The position numbers and the translations under genes are program-made. The notes under the pieces are model-generated. The model was not told where the DNA came from, searched no databases, and saw only the letters and a list, made by a program, of their open reading frames with translations. Positions 55,900-64,000 of a stretch of 64,000 nt of DNA are shown here, in pieces (the stretch's first letter is position 1; each line of letters begins with the position of its first letter). Origin of the DNA: Agapanthus africanus. Taxonomy: Eukaryota > Streptophyta > Magnoliopsida > Asparagales > Amaryllidaceae. The DNA lies in NCBI GenBank assembly GCA_030015575.1, contig CM057344.1, positions 593,658,410 through 593,722,409 of the forward strand, given 5' to 3'.

Positions 55900-56430
55900 A
55901 CACCTACAGGATCCTCTCGACCCTGTAAGGAGAAATCACCCGCGTGAGATCCTTACGACTCACAAGGGAGCAACACACTTAGGTATCCTCACGATTCCTA
56001 AGGAGAAAATACACTTGCGGGATCCTCACGACTCGTAAGGAGAACTCTCTTATGGGACCCTCACGGCTCATAAGATTTGAAAGTCTTAAGTTACAGATAC
56101 CTGAACCTGTTCTTAAGCAACTCCCTCAAGTTTCCACTTCTGCCCTACAAGTGGCTCAATACTGACCCTTGTATACAATCCACGGGCGCGAACAAATATT
56201 TCCCTAACCGAGTCACACCCGTGACTAGGGATATGTCCATATGGTGAACAACCCTTGTAAGTCCTCTCGACTTATAAGGAGAAAACCCTTTTGTAAGATC
56301 CTTACGACTTACAGAAGGACATGCACTTAGGAATCCTCACGATCCCTAAGGAGAAAACATACCTACGAGATCCTCACGACTTGTAGGGAGAAATACCTTT
56401 GTGAGACCCTTACGGCTCATGAAATCAAAA
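55900..56430 (+). repeat. Stem-loop array of element G
   Basis: About ten units with ATCCTYACGA-type cores. Examples of paired arms: GTGAG/CTCAC (55944), CTTAGG/CCTAAG (55978), CTTATGGG/CTCATAAG (56051), TTGTAAG/CTTACA (56292), CCTACGAG/CTTGTAGG (56362). Confidence 0.8.
56142..56187 (+). other. H1 hairpin motif in the G tail, first copy
   Basis: Outer GCCC/GGGC. Inner TACAAG (56146-56151) with CTTGTA (56168-56173). Confidence 0.7.
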
Positions 56431-56489
56431 GCCTTAGTCGATGGGATCCTAACCCTGTTTGCTAAGCCACCTTTGTTCGACATTGACAG

Positions 56490-56655
56490 AGGCAAATGAT
56501 GATTCGCTCCTGGCAATATCCCAGTTGTAGCGATGTTGATGCCTAAATCGGTATCAAATTCCAAGTCCTTTCAGGGCAAATGATGATTCGCTCCTGCCAA
56601 TATTCCAGTCGCAGCGATGCTGATGCTAAGATTGGTATCAGATCCCAAATCGCCT
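56490..56655 (+). repeat. Tandem duplication, period 84
   Basis: GGCAAATGATGATTCGCTCC starts copies at 56491 and 56575. Same module as 1900-2085. Confidence 0.8.
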
Positions 56656-56689
56656 ACTCGCAAAAAAAAATAAAAATCAGCGAGCCAAA

Positions 56690-56965
56690 AATAAAATGCA
56701 TATGAAATAGCCGAAATGATGGGGCAACTTGCAAAAAAAAAACCAGCAAGTAAAAATGTATGCATACAAAAACAGCCGAAATGATTGGGCAACTCGTAAT
56801 AAAAAGCAGCGAGTAAAAAAAAAATAGCCGAAATGATTGGGCAACTCGCAATAAAAAGCAGCAAAAAAAAGAAAAATAGCCGAAATGATTGGGCACCGCG
56901 AAAAATAGCCGAAATAATTGGGCAATCGCGACCTTCGCGATATAAAAGCTGAAATGATAGAGCAT
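56690..56965 (+). repeat. AGCCGAAATGATTGGGC module of element G
   Basis: Five to six copies of ATAGCCGAAATGATTGGGC, with ACTCGCAATAAAAAGCAGCG-type inverted repeats between them and TCGCGACCTTCGCGA at the end. Confidence 0.85.
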
Positions 56966-57008
56966 CGCGGAAAGAAATAAAATGAAAAATATATATAACG
57001 AAATTCAT

Positions 57009-57054
57009 GCCCTACAGGTGAGATCACATTGATCCCTGTATACAATCCAGGGGC
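57009..57054 (+). other. H1 hairpin motif in the G tail, second copy
   Basis: Outer GCCC/GGGC. Inner TACAGG (57013-57018) with CCTGTA (57035-57040). Confidence 0.7.
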
Positions 57055-57420
57055 ACAAACAAAGAGAGAACCATATCTTCCCAACAGGCTCCACCAGAAA
57101 GCGAAGCCAAATCTCGACGGTTCATAGACAACCTAGAGACAATCTCGACATTTGTCGCAATATTGCAGGCACAATGTCAACAAACGAAGCAAAAGGAGGA
57201 TCCCTAGTTTCAACGTCTTGACGTCAACAACCGACCTCAAAGTCACAATGAAATGGAGCCACGGCATAGTCCCTAGTTCCAAATCTTAACGGCAATATCT
57301 ACGGCCTAAGAATCAACAAAGGCGTTCCTTCGCAATCCATCAAGATGCTGATACAACGCCAACAAAAAAAATCCTTGCGGTCAAAACAAATGGAGCCACG
57401 GCAAAATCCCTAGTTCCAAA

Positions 57421-57925
57421 TCTCGACGGTTCATCAGCAACCTAGAGACAACCGCGACGTTCGTCTCGATACAGCAGACGAGTTGTCACCCCAGCGTTCT
57501 TCCTCCAGCAGGGTTCAGACGCGATCATCAAATAAACGAAGCCACGACAAAATCCCTAGTTCCAAATCTCGACGGTTCACCAGCAACCTAGAGACAACCG
57601 CGACGTTCGTCTCGATACAGCAGATGAGTTGTCACCCCAGCGTTCTTCCTCCAGCAGGGTTCAGACGCGATCATTAAACAAACGGAGCCACGACAAAATT
57701 CCTAGTTCCAAATCTCGACGGTTCACCAGCAACCTAGAGACAACCGTGACGTTCGTCTCGATACAGCAGACGAGTTGTCACCCCAGCGTTCTTCCTCCAG
57801 CAGGGTTCAGACGTGACAATCAAACTAACGGACCCACGGCAAAATCCCTAGTTCCAAACCTCGATGGTTCACCAGCAACCTAGAGACAATCGCGACATTC
57901 GTCTCGATACAGCAGACGCAATGCC
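57421..57925 (+). repeat. 146-bp tandem repeat in the G 3' tail
   Basis: Copies start TCTCGACGGTTCA at 57421, 57567 and 57713 and CCTCGATGGTTCA at 57859, an exact period of 146. The units are very similar, so the expansion is recent. Older diverged copies lie at 57110-57420. Frames at 57483-57677 and 57629-57883 are repeat artefacts. Confidence 0.92.
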
Positions 57926-58460
57926 AGCAAACAAAGCAAAGGCCAAATTCCTAGCTTCAGAGTCTTGACGGCAACTCACATAAAACCTGAAAGACTATCG
58001 GAGATCATACCACACCAGCGCGTAGTGGTTATGACTCATCGGGGCTCTCCAAAATGAGCCTAACCTCAAGTAAAAGCGGCATGGCAAATTCCTAACGCTT
58101 GCTCTTCCGACGGTCAAACTGCCTAGGAAGATTGCTTGAAGACGTCTTGTTCAGCCCCCGAAGGGATCAGAGACACGGCAGTCGCAGGGCTACTCGAACA
58201 GCACGATTGCCTATCGAGGAATATATCAGCTTATTGGACGGTACGGCGGCCAAAGCCTTAAGTACCACAGACCCTAATGGACTTCTGTCGTAAAGAGCAG
58301 AGGTTAACCGTGACGTTAGGATGTTCTTGCGAGAAATGCTCGATTCGTCTCGACTTGTGAAGAAAATGATGTCTTTGCGAGAACTTCTCGATGCGGCTCG
58401 ACTCGTGAGATAAAGCGTTAGGCAGTGGGCATAAAAGAAACCTGTTTCCTAAGCACTGGG

Positions 58461-58507
58461 ACCTTGCAAGTCGGTCCAAAACGGTCTCTTGCATACTATC
58501 CACGGGT
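58461..58507 (+). other. H1 hairpin motif in the G tail, third copy
   Basis: Inner TGCAAG (58465-58470) with CTTGCA (58488-58493). Outer ACC/GGT. Both stems are changed relative to the other copies, yet complementary. Confidence 0.65.
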
Positions 58508-58549
58508 CTCACTCTCCAAAGTCGAATCTCGACAAGGAGGGAAACAACC

Positions 58550-58722
58550 GCTTACGAGTCCTCTCGAGTCGTGAGAGGGAAAATTCCCTTATGAGATCCT
58601 TACGACTTATAAGAGAAAACACACTTAGGAGTCCTCACGACCCCTAAGGAGAAAATACACCTATGAGATCCTCACGATCCGTAGGGAGAAAAGTCTTTGT
58701 GAGACCCTCACGGCTCATAAAG
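58550..58722 (+). repeat. Terminal stem-loop array of element G
   Basis: Four to five units, for example CTTATGAG...CTTATAAG and CTTAGGAG...CCCCTAAG. Equivalent of 3222-3370 in A. Confidence 0.75.
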
Positions 58723-58835
58723 TTGAAAAAAAATCTTAGGCAATAAGGACCCTAAACTTGTCTCCTAAGCCCTCGATTTCATGGCTACTCCTAACTTTGC
58801 ACTACTTCACCCATGTACATACTTACGTGGGCAAA

Positions 58836-58848
58836 GTAGTGGGGGGCA
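58836..58848 (+). other. Polypurine tract of element G
   Basis: AAGTAGTGGGGGG then CATT and the LTR TG at 58851, the same arrangement as B. Confidence 0.85.
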
Positions 58849-58850
58849 TT

Positions 58851-58892
58851 TGTTCCCGCCAAAATTTTGCCTCAAAACCCGTTCCAATAAAA

Positions 58893-58926
<34 letters not shown>

Positions 58927-61415
58927 AATAATAAAGGAGAAAACCTTCCTTTCAGAGCAAAACTCTGTTCAAATCCCAATGCGGGAAATGAAGCAATGCT
59001 TCTGTTTCCCCCAATCAGAGCAAAACTCTGTTTTAAAAGATAATAAAAATCAAATATTAAAATAAAGAAGCAATGCTTCAGCTAACTTGCGCTCTGCGCT
59101 GCGCGACACGTGGCAGCGCAGTTGCGCTGCGCTCTACGCTGCGCGACACGTGTCAAGCGCTGGGGCGTTTGCGCCAAACAAAATTAAAATTCCAGTAAGA
59201 TCTTTCTGTTCTTGTTAAAACAAGAAGATTGTCTTCTGTAAAACAGAAGTCCTTGGATCAAAGATCCAACGGTGGGGAAAATTCCCCAAATCACTCAGAG
59301 AATGATCTTTTTAACAAATTTAACAAATTAATGGGCATTATATAAAGGCCCCTAGACCCCAATTCAAAAATCATCAACATCGAGATCAAAATAAATAACA
59401 ACAACACAGAGAATAGAGAGAACTCTGAAGAATTCAAAAAAAAGAAAAAGGAAAAATGTAAAGACCTTTTAAAAAGAAAAATTTCTTCTGAATAGATCAT
59501 TGATCTAAGAAAGAGATCAATGATCTTCAATAAAAAAAATATAATAATAACAGTGCCTTGCACTTTTTTTTATGAACCATTGGTTCTGGAATCTTAAAAA
59601 TTCTCCTCTTAAATCCAAAATTGGATTAAGTTATTAAAACGGTGCCCTGCACTTGTAAATCTGCACTGTTGCGCTCCTGGGTTGGCGCAAGTCACCAGGG
59701 AGCGCCACGTGTCAGCTCCAGAGTGATCTGCGCTATGCGCTTTTAAGATAGAGTCTTACTCTCAAAAATTGGCGCAACTCACCAGAGCACGCCACGTGTC
59801 AGCAGCGCAAGCGCAGCGCGCTGGCGCAACGCACTGCGCTTGCGTGACACGTGTCATCATCACAAGCGTTTGCGCTCAGTGATTGGCGCAAAGCGCCTGA
59901 CAGATGCAATGCATTGTTTACTAAAGGGCCAGGCCCAAATCAAAAAGGCCTAGTAGGCCAAAATAAATTGCAATGCAATAAAAGGGGCAGAGCCCAAATA
60001 AAATTGATGCTCTGCATCATTTATAAAAGGGCAGAGCCCAAACAAAATAAAACGCAATAAAATGGCAGAGCCCAAACAAAATTGATGCTCTGCATCATTT
60101 ATAAAAGGGCAGAGCCCAAACAAAATAAGAAATGCAGTGCATTATTAAACAGGGGTAAAGCCCTAGCACAGGCCTATTAGGCCAAAGACAAATAAGATGT
60201 TAAACATTTCTAAATTGGACTTAGCCCAATCATGGCCGTAAGTCCTCAAATTAAATTGACTGAGCACAGCTGCTCTCTTAAATCAATTTACATCGGGTTC
60301 GAGGGTACATCTCCGAACTTCTCTGACTCCTATCGTTGTAATCCTTCAACGACGTCAGAGAGGTGACGGGTTCCGACAACCACACATCAACACGGACTGT
60401 GGGGTCCTTAAACTCATGGACTTATGCGTCCTTAAACCAAGATACGGACTGTGGGGTCCTTAAACCCGCGGACTTATGCGTCTTTAAACTAACGGACTAG
60501 TGCATCCTTAAACACACCCATATGGACTGTGGGGTCCTTAAACCCATGGACCGCAATGTCCTTAAACTACCAATGGACCGCAATGTCCCTAAACTACCTA
60601 TGGACCACTACGTCCCTAAACTGGAACAATAGATCCCCCAAACGCTATTTTGTTGGATCTAAACGATCCCGTTTAAGTTGATCTTAGCCTCAAATATGGC
60701 TAACGTATCCTTAAACATTCAAACAGACTTTAGTCCCAAATTGGACTATAAGACCCCCAATCAACTTTGGTTCAAGGGTACATCTCCGAACTCCTCTGAC
60801 ACATGTCGTTGTAATCCTTCAACGTCGCCAGAGAGGTGACGGGTCCCGACGGCCATATATTAAATGGACCACCATGTCCCTAAACTGGAAATGGATCTAG
60901 ACGATCCCGTTAAGTAGATCTTAGTCTGGAAATTAGACTAATGTATCCTTAACAAACGTTTAAGTTGATCTTAGCCTCAAATATGGCTAACGTATCCTTA
61001 AACCAAAACCCAAAACCCAAATCTAAGAAAGTACGGATTTGGACTAATCCACGTCCTACGGGCGACGAAATAAATAGTCTCCGTATACAATTCACGGGCA
61101 ACCACAAACAAAACAAACACCCACGACACGAAGTGAAATTCTGGAGAAGGAGAAAGTTGTTACCGCGATGCGGTAGCGTAATTAACTGCAGGGGCTTGCG
61201 CCTGCAGGGAAGAGCGTTCTCACAATCAAAACCCCCTCAAGCGAGGGGGAATCTGACGAAGTCTGCTACATCGGCAGCATCCGTCTAAACCTCCGATACA
61301 CGGTGCCATAAATCAACTTAGCATCTTCGGAGAGGTGGACGGATAAAACCAAATAGTATCTGCCCCGAATCTCAGGCAAGACGTCCATATCTTGGCCGCC
61401 GTTCGGAGGGGAACA
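58851..61415 (+). repeat. 3' LTR of element G (2565 bp)
   Basis: Nearly identical to 48317-50918 except for scattered changes and a missing tandem unit near 59110. Ends GGGAACA before AACCC. Confidence 0.95.
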
Positions 61416-61420
61416 AACCC

Positions 61421-61780
61421 CAACATATAACACGACACAAAGTGATAGACATGAAGAAGGTGAAACTTGTAACATATAACACGACACAAAGTGATAGACA
61501 TGAAGAAGGTGAAACTTGTTATCGGTTTGCGATAACGTAATTAACTACAGAGGCTTGCGCCTGCAGGAAAAAACAACCACACAATCAAAAACCCTTCACA
61601 TATGAAGGGGAATCTGATAAGTCTGCTACAATGGTCGTATCTATCCAAACATCCATTATACGGTGCCATAAATCAACTTGGTATCTTCGGAGATGTGGAC
61701 TAATATGTTTCATATAGCATCTGCCCTAAATTCAGGCAAGACATTCCATCCTAGCTCGTCTTGGTTTTCGGCGGTAAACA
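61421..61780 (+). repeat. 3' LTR of element B, right part
   Basis: Continues from 48316. It contains a local duplication of AACATATAACACGACACAAA (61430 and 61471) and the hairpin cluster: H2 GTTATCG with CGATAAC (61518-61536), H4 CCCTTCA with TGAAGGG (61591-61609). Ends AAACA before AGAAT. Confidence 0.92.
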
Positions 61781-61785
61781 AGAAT

Positions 61786-61936
61786 GATGCTAATGTTACG
61801 AGTTGTCTGGATCATTACCGAATATAGAAAATATTATTCTTTATTCTGGTAATGGTTCTAACACATTCAAACCATAAAAATAAAACACGATTAACGCGAT
61901 GGATAGGCGCAAGCCGGTTCGCTGTCGTAGAGATTT
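61786..61936 (+). other. Element F LTR end or flank
   Basis: Continues the sequence interrupted by B at 33528. The exact LTR end was not found. Confidence 0.4.
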
Positions 61937-61955
61937 TGGCGACCACAGTGGGAGC
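61937..61955 (+). other. PBS-like site of element F
   Basis: TGGCGACCACAGTGGGAGC, of the TGGCGAC...TGGG form seen as PBS in plant gypsy elements, followed about 110 bp later by the gag-like frame. Confidence 0.5.
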
Positions 61956-62064
61956 GCACTTTCCCTCCATCTTTGAAAAGAACATTTATAAAATATAAAT
62001 AAATATTGTATTTTTTACCGTTTCGCTATTTAATTTCTACGCATCTTTACAAAAAAAGGCGATC

Positions 62065-63576
62065 ATGGCAAACACGGTGAATTTCAACGAAAACAACATT
62101 CCAAAAGTTTTTATCACAATAGAGATCGGTTCCATTGCAATACGGGTTCTAATTGATGACATGGCGGTGAACCCTAAAAGACAAGATATTGCGGGTCTTA
62201 TCCTAATTGTTGCTCCGGTTGCTCCCTCACAATCACCCAACCTGGTTGTTGTGCACAACGACGATGGTTTCACCCTGTTGCTTTCCAAGTCCGCTAAGAA
62301 ACACACCAAATTCATGCGTCTCTCCAACACCACCATACGGACCCCTACAAAGCGGTCCACCTTTCCTAGTGTCATCATTGTTAATAAGATGCCACCCACC
62401 ATCAGACGTCAGCGAGGAATGACATCAACTGAGTACCCCATAGCAAAGGAAAGGGGGCGATGAAAGATCATACTCGTCTCAACGACCGTTAACGCAAGGG
62501 GGTTGTTCCCACAACAAAAGGAAAAGAGCGGTAGAGGATCTTTGCTCCCCCATAACTTATGATTCGCAAAAGGGATGTTCCTGCAACATAAAGTCTCGCC
62601 CTTTCTCTGACAATGATTTACTTCCTCTTCATTCCACAAAGAAGGCTCTTCCTCCATTTTTCGCGCCAAAAGCCAAACCAGTGGCCGTGAAGACTGTACA
62701 CCGCCTATTATCATCAAAAAGAGGGCACTAACTCCTATTCCGATTTCTTCAAAAAATTCTTCAGGAGATAGCAATGAGGTCAAACCTATGGTACCCTTTC
62801 AAAAACAAGCAAAGGCGTGCTCCTCGTCATAAAATACTCCTCATCCGAGTTATGTTCCTATGGATGGCCGCTACGACTATTACAGGAGATCTCCATCATC
62901 CCCTCAGCGTGTCGCAAATAACTCTTCTCAAAGTGGTTTCGAGCCTAAACCAACGCCAATTCATCAACTCACCGACTATGAATACCATCTCTTGATGCAA
63001 GATACAACGGGATATACTCTCTTTCAAAGAACGAAGAATCGTTCGCCGATTCAAACAGACAGTTGAAGGTATAGCGTCGCATATCATGTCAGCACTACCT
63101 ATTGGCATTAGAGATCAGGACGACGCTCAACTCAAGAAGATGCATGTTAATGTTGTGTCAAGTCATGATCCTGTAGAAAATTACATTCCACGTGCAGAAC
63201 AAGTGTTGGCCAGTAATGTGGCATCTCTTGACAATAAAGTAGCACAACTCCAAAGGGCTTTACAAGAAAAAGAGAAAGAATTGGTTCGCTTAAAAACTCA
63301 AATTCCTCCAAATCATTCAAGCACCGACCAAAATCCTTCTCTCAATGAGTCAGCACAAAACCAACCACCATCGATCGATACCATTTAAAGAATGGTAGCA
63401 GAAGGCGTAAGAGCATACCTCATGCAAACTAAGCATGCAATGAGGCCAGAATACATGAAACTTTATCCATCGAAAATTGATTTATTGCTATTCCCAGAGC
63501 ACTACAAGCAGCCTTCATTCGCCAAGTTCAATAGAAGTGGGTCACCACATGAACTATAGCTCACTTCTTAGCACCA
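62065..63576 (+). pseudogene. Gypsy gag of element F, N-terminal part, broken
   Basis: It starts at ATG 62065 (frame MANTVNFNEN, open to 62463). A shifted frame carries PHPSYVPMDGRYDYY and PTPIHQLTDYEYHLLM (62830-63065). A third frame from 63086 has a coiled-coil-like stretch (LDNKVAQLQRALQEKEKEL, about 63225-63285) and then the conserved gypsy Gag block VRAYLMQTKHAMRPEYMKLY, FPEHYKQPSFAKFN (63400-63540) and AHFLA (63561-63573). It breaks at about 63577, where AT-rich DNA begins. Frameshifts and stops make it non-functional. The lineage differs from A, B and G in sequence. Confidence 0.65.
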
Positions 63577-64000
63577 TGTTGATCAGTCATATTTATTACA
63601 CTTTTGTATGGTCATTTTCCCTATTATTATTAATTACTAAAAGGTGTTAATGTAAATAAAGAACAAATGTGGGTTTATTTGTAAAAAGATTATTGTCATA
63701 TGTTTCTTAATTTATAATTAATATAATTAGGGAATATATGTATATCATATTTAAATAAAATATCCTTGAGATTATTAATTATTAAAATATGCATATTATA
63801 TCATATCAAATAATCTTAACCAATATTATTAAGATATCATATCAATTAATTGGTTGAAATATTATCTCAAATAAAACAAATGCTACTAATAATTTGATTT
63901 GAGATATTGTGCAGGTATTATAATAAATCAGTTTAGATCTGAAATATAAGTAGGAGATCCATATCAAATCGAATTACCAAACCAAATCTGCCAAATGTTA
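63577..64000. other. AT-rich sequence cutting element F gag; possible new LTR start
   Basis: Base composition changes sharply at 63577 (TGTTGATCAGTC...), in the middle of a conserved Gag block. The TG start would fit the edge of another LTR element running out of the window. No coding seen. Confidence 0.4.

Larger units (their letters stand above)
48317..61415 (+). mobile_element. Element G: Tat-type gypsy element, gag-pol deletion derivative
   Basis: TSD AACCC lies at 48312-48316 and 61416-61420. LTRs are 48317-50918 (2602 bp) and 58851-61415 (2565 bp), starting TGTTCCC and ending GGGAACA. PBS is 50924-50942 and the PPT is just before 58848. The interior has a short upstream frame, a roughly 1-kb AT-rich segment, a gag-RNase H-integrase fusion with six stops, and a long repeat tail. 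It is inserted in the 3' LTR of B. The LTRs are very similar apart from one extra tandem unit (about 44 bp) in the 5' copy, so the insertion is recent. Confidence 0.95.
33529..61780 (+). mobile_element. Element B: Tat-type gypsy element without pol, carrying two later insertions
   Basis: TSD AGAAT lies at 33524-33528 and 61781-61785. LTRs begin TGTTT and end AAACA. The parts are 5' LTR 33529-36284, PBS 36290-36308, a degenerate gag to about 39140, a repeat-rich 3' tail, PPT 45887-45897, and 3' LTR 45900-48316 plus 61421-61780. Later insertions are the solo LTR 39538-42422 and element G 48317-61415. After gag the sequence passes directly to the GGAC-type array that normally follows integrase, so pol is absent. 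Confidence 0.93.

Noticed and set aside
56571..57084. Overlapping minus-strand frames rich in Phe, Tyr, Leu that look membrane-like
   Set aside because: They read through A-rich tandem modules of the 3' tail. The hydrophobic residues come from the poly-A/T composition.
57483..57883. Two similar frames (RSSSSRVQTRS type)
   Set aside because: Translation of the 146-bp tandem repeat. The period is not a multiple of three and the frames end in each unit.
62037..62402. Minus-strand frame of 121 codons opposite the element F gag
   Set aside because: The plus-strand frame fits the position of gag after a PBS. The minus frame is its shadow.

Overview
The window is nuclear DNA from a flowering plant with a large, repeat-rich genome. 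I see no ordinary host gene, rRNA, tRNA or CRISPR array. Practically all of it is nested LTR retrotransposons. The evidence is TG...CA long terminal repeats, matching 5-bp target-site duplications (TSDs), primer binding sites (PBS), polypurine tracts (PPT), and Ty1/copia and Ty3/gypsy proteins. The species cannot be told from the sequence.

Left part (1-9071). Positions 1-5995 are the 3' end of a Ty3/gypsy element of Tat type (element A): a broken integrase, a 2.7-kb untranslated tail full of tandem repeats, and its 3' LTR (3483-5995). It sits inside a copia-type LTR (5996-6774). That LTR is also interrupted by a minus-strand solo LTR (6775-8983, TSD TGCCG/TGCCA).

Copia nest (9072-29160). Element D lies on the minus strand with LTRs 9072-11166 and 27064-29160 and TSD AAATC. 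It keeps a 986-codon open pol frame with integrase, reverse transcriptase and RNase H. Element E (14349-24400, plus strand, TSD CATTC) is inserted in its Gag zinc knuckle. E has two 2225-bp LTRs that are almost identical, yet its interior is decayed.

Middle (29166-33528). Unassigned AT-rich DNA with short repeats is followed by a truncated minus-strand copia RT/RNase H fragment, then by what looks like the promoter-bearing LTR of another gypsy element (F). F resumes at 61786 with a PBS-like site and Gag fragments.

Right part (33529-61780). Element B is a Tat-type gypsy element (TSD AGAAT, LTRs about 2.76 kb). It has a degenerate gag, no pol, and an antisense reading frame in its 3' region. 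A minus-strand solo LTR (39538-42422, TSD ACTAC) interrupts its 3' tail. Element G (48317-61415, TSD AACCC) interrupts its 3' LTR. G fuses an N-terminal gag piece to the RT-linked RNase H, a second (archaeal-type) RNase H and integrase, with six stop codons but no frameshift.

The most interesting signal is structural rather than protein-coding. The transcribed LTR parts and 3' tails of A, B, G and a solo LTR share several hairpin families. Their stems change in a compensatory way between copies while the surrounding sequence stays constant. The copia leaders of D and E carry a similar set of three evenly spaced hairpins. Inferred order of insertion: E after D; G and the solo LTR after B; B after F; A, the left solo LTR and D after the older copia LTR.
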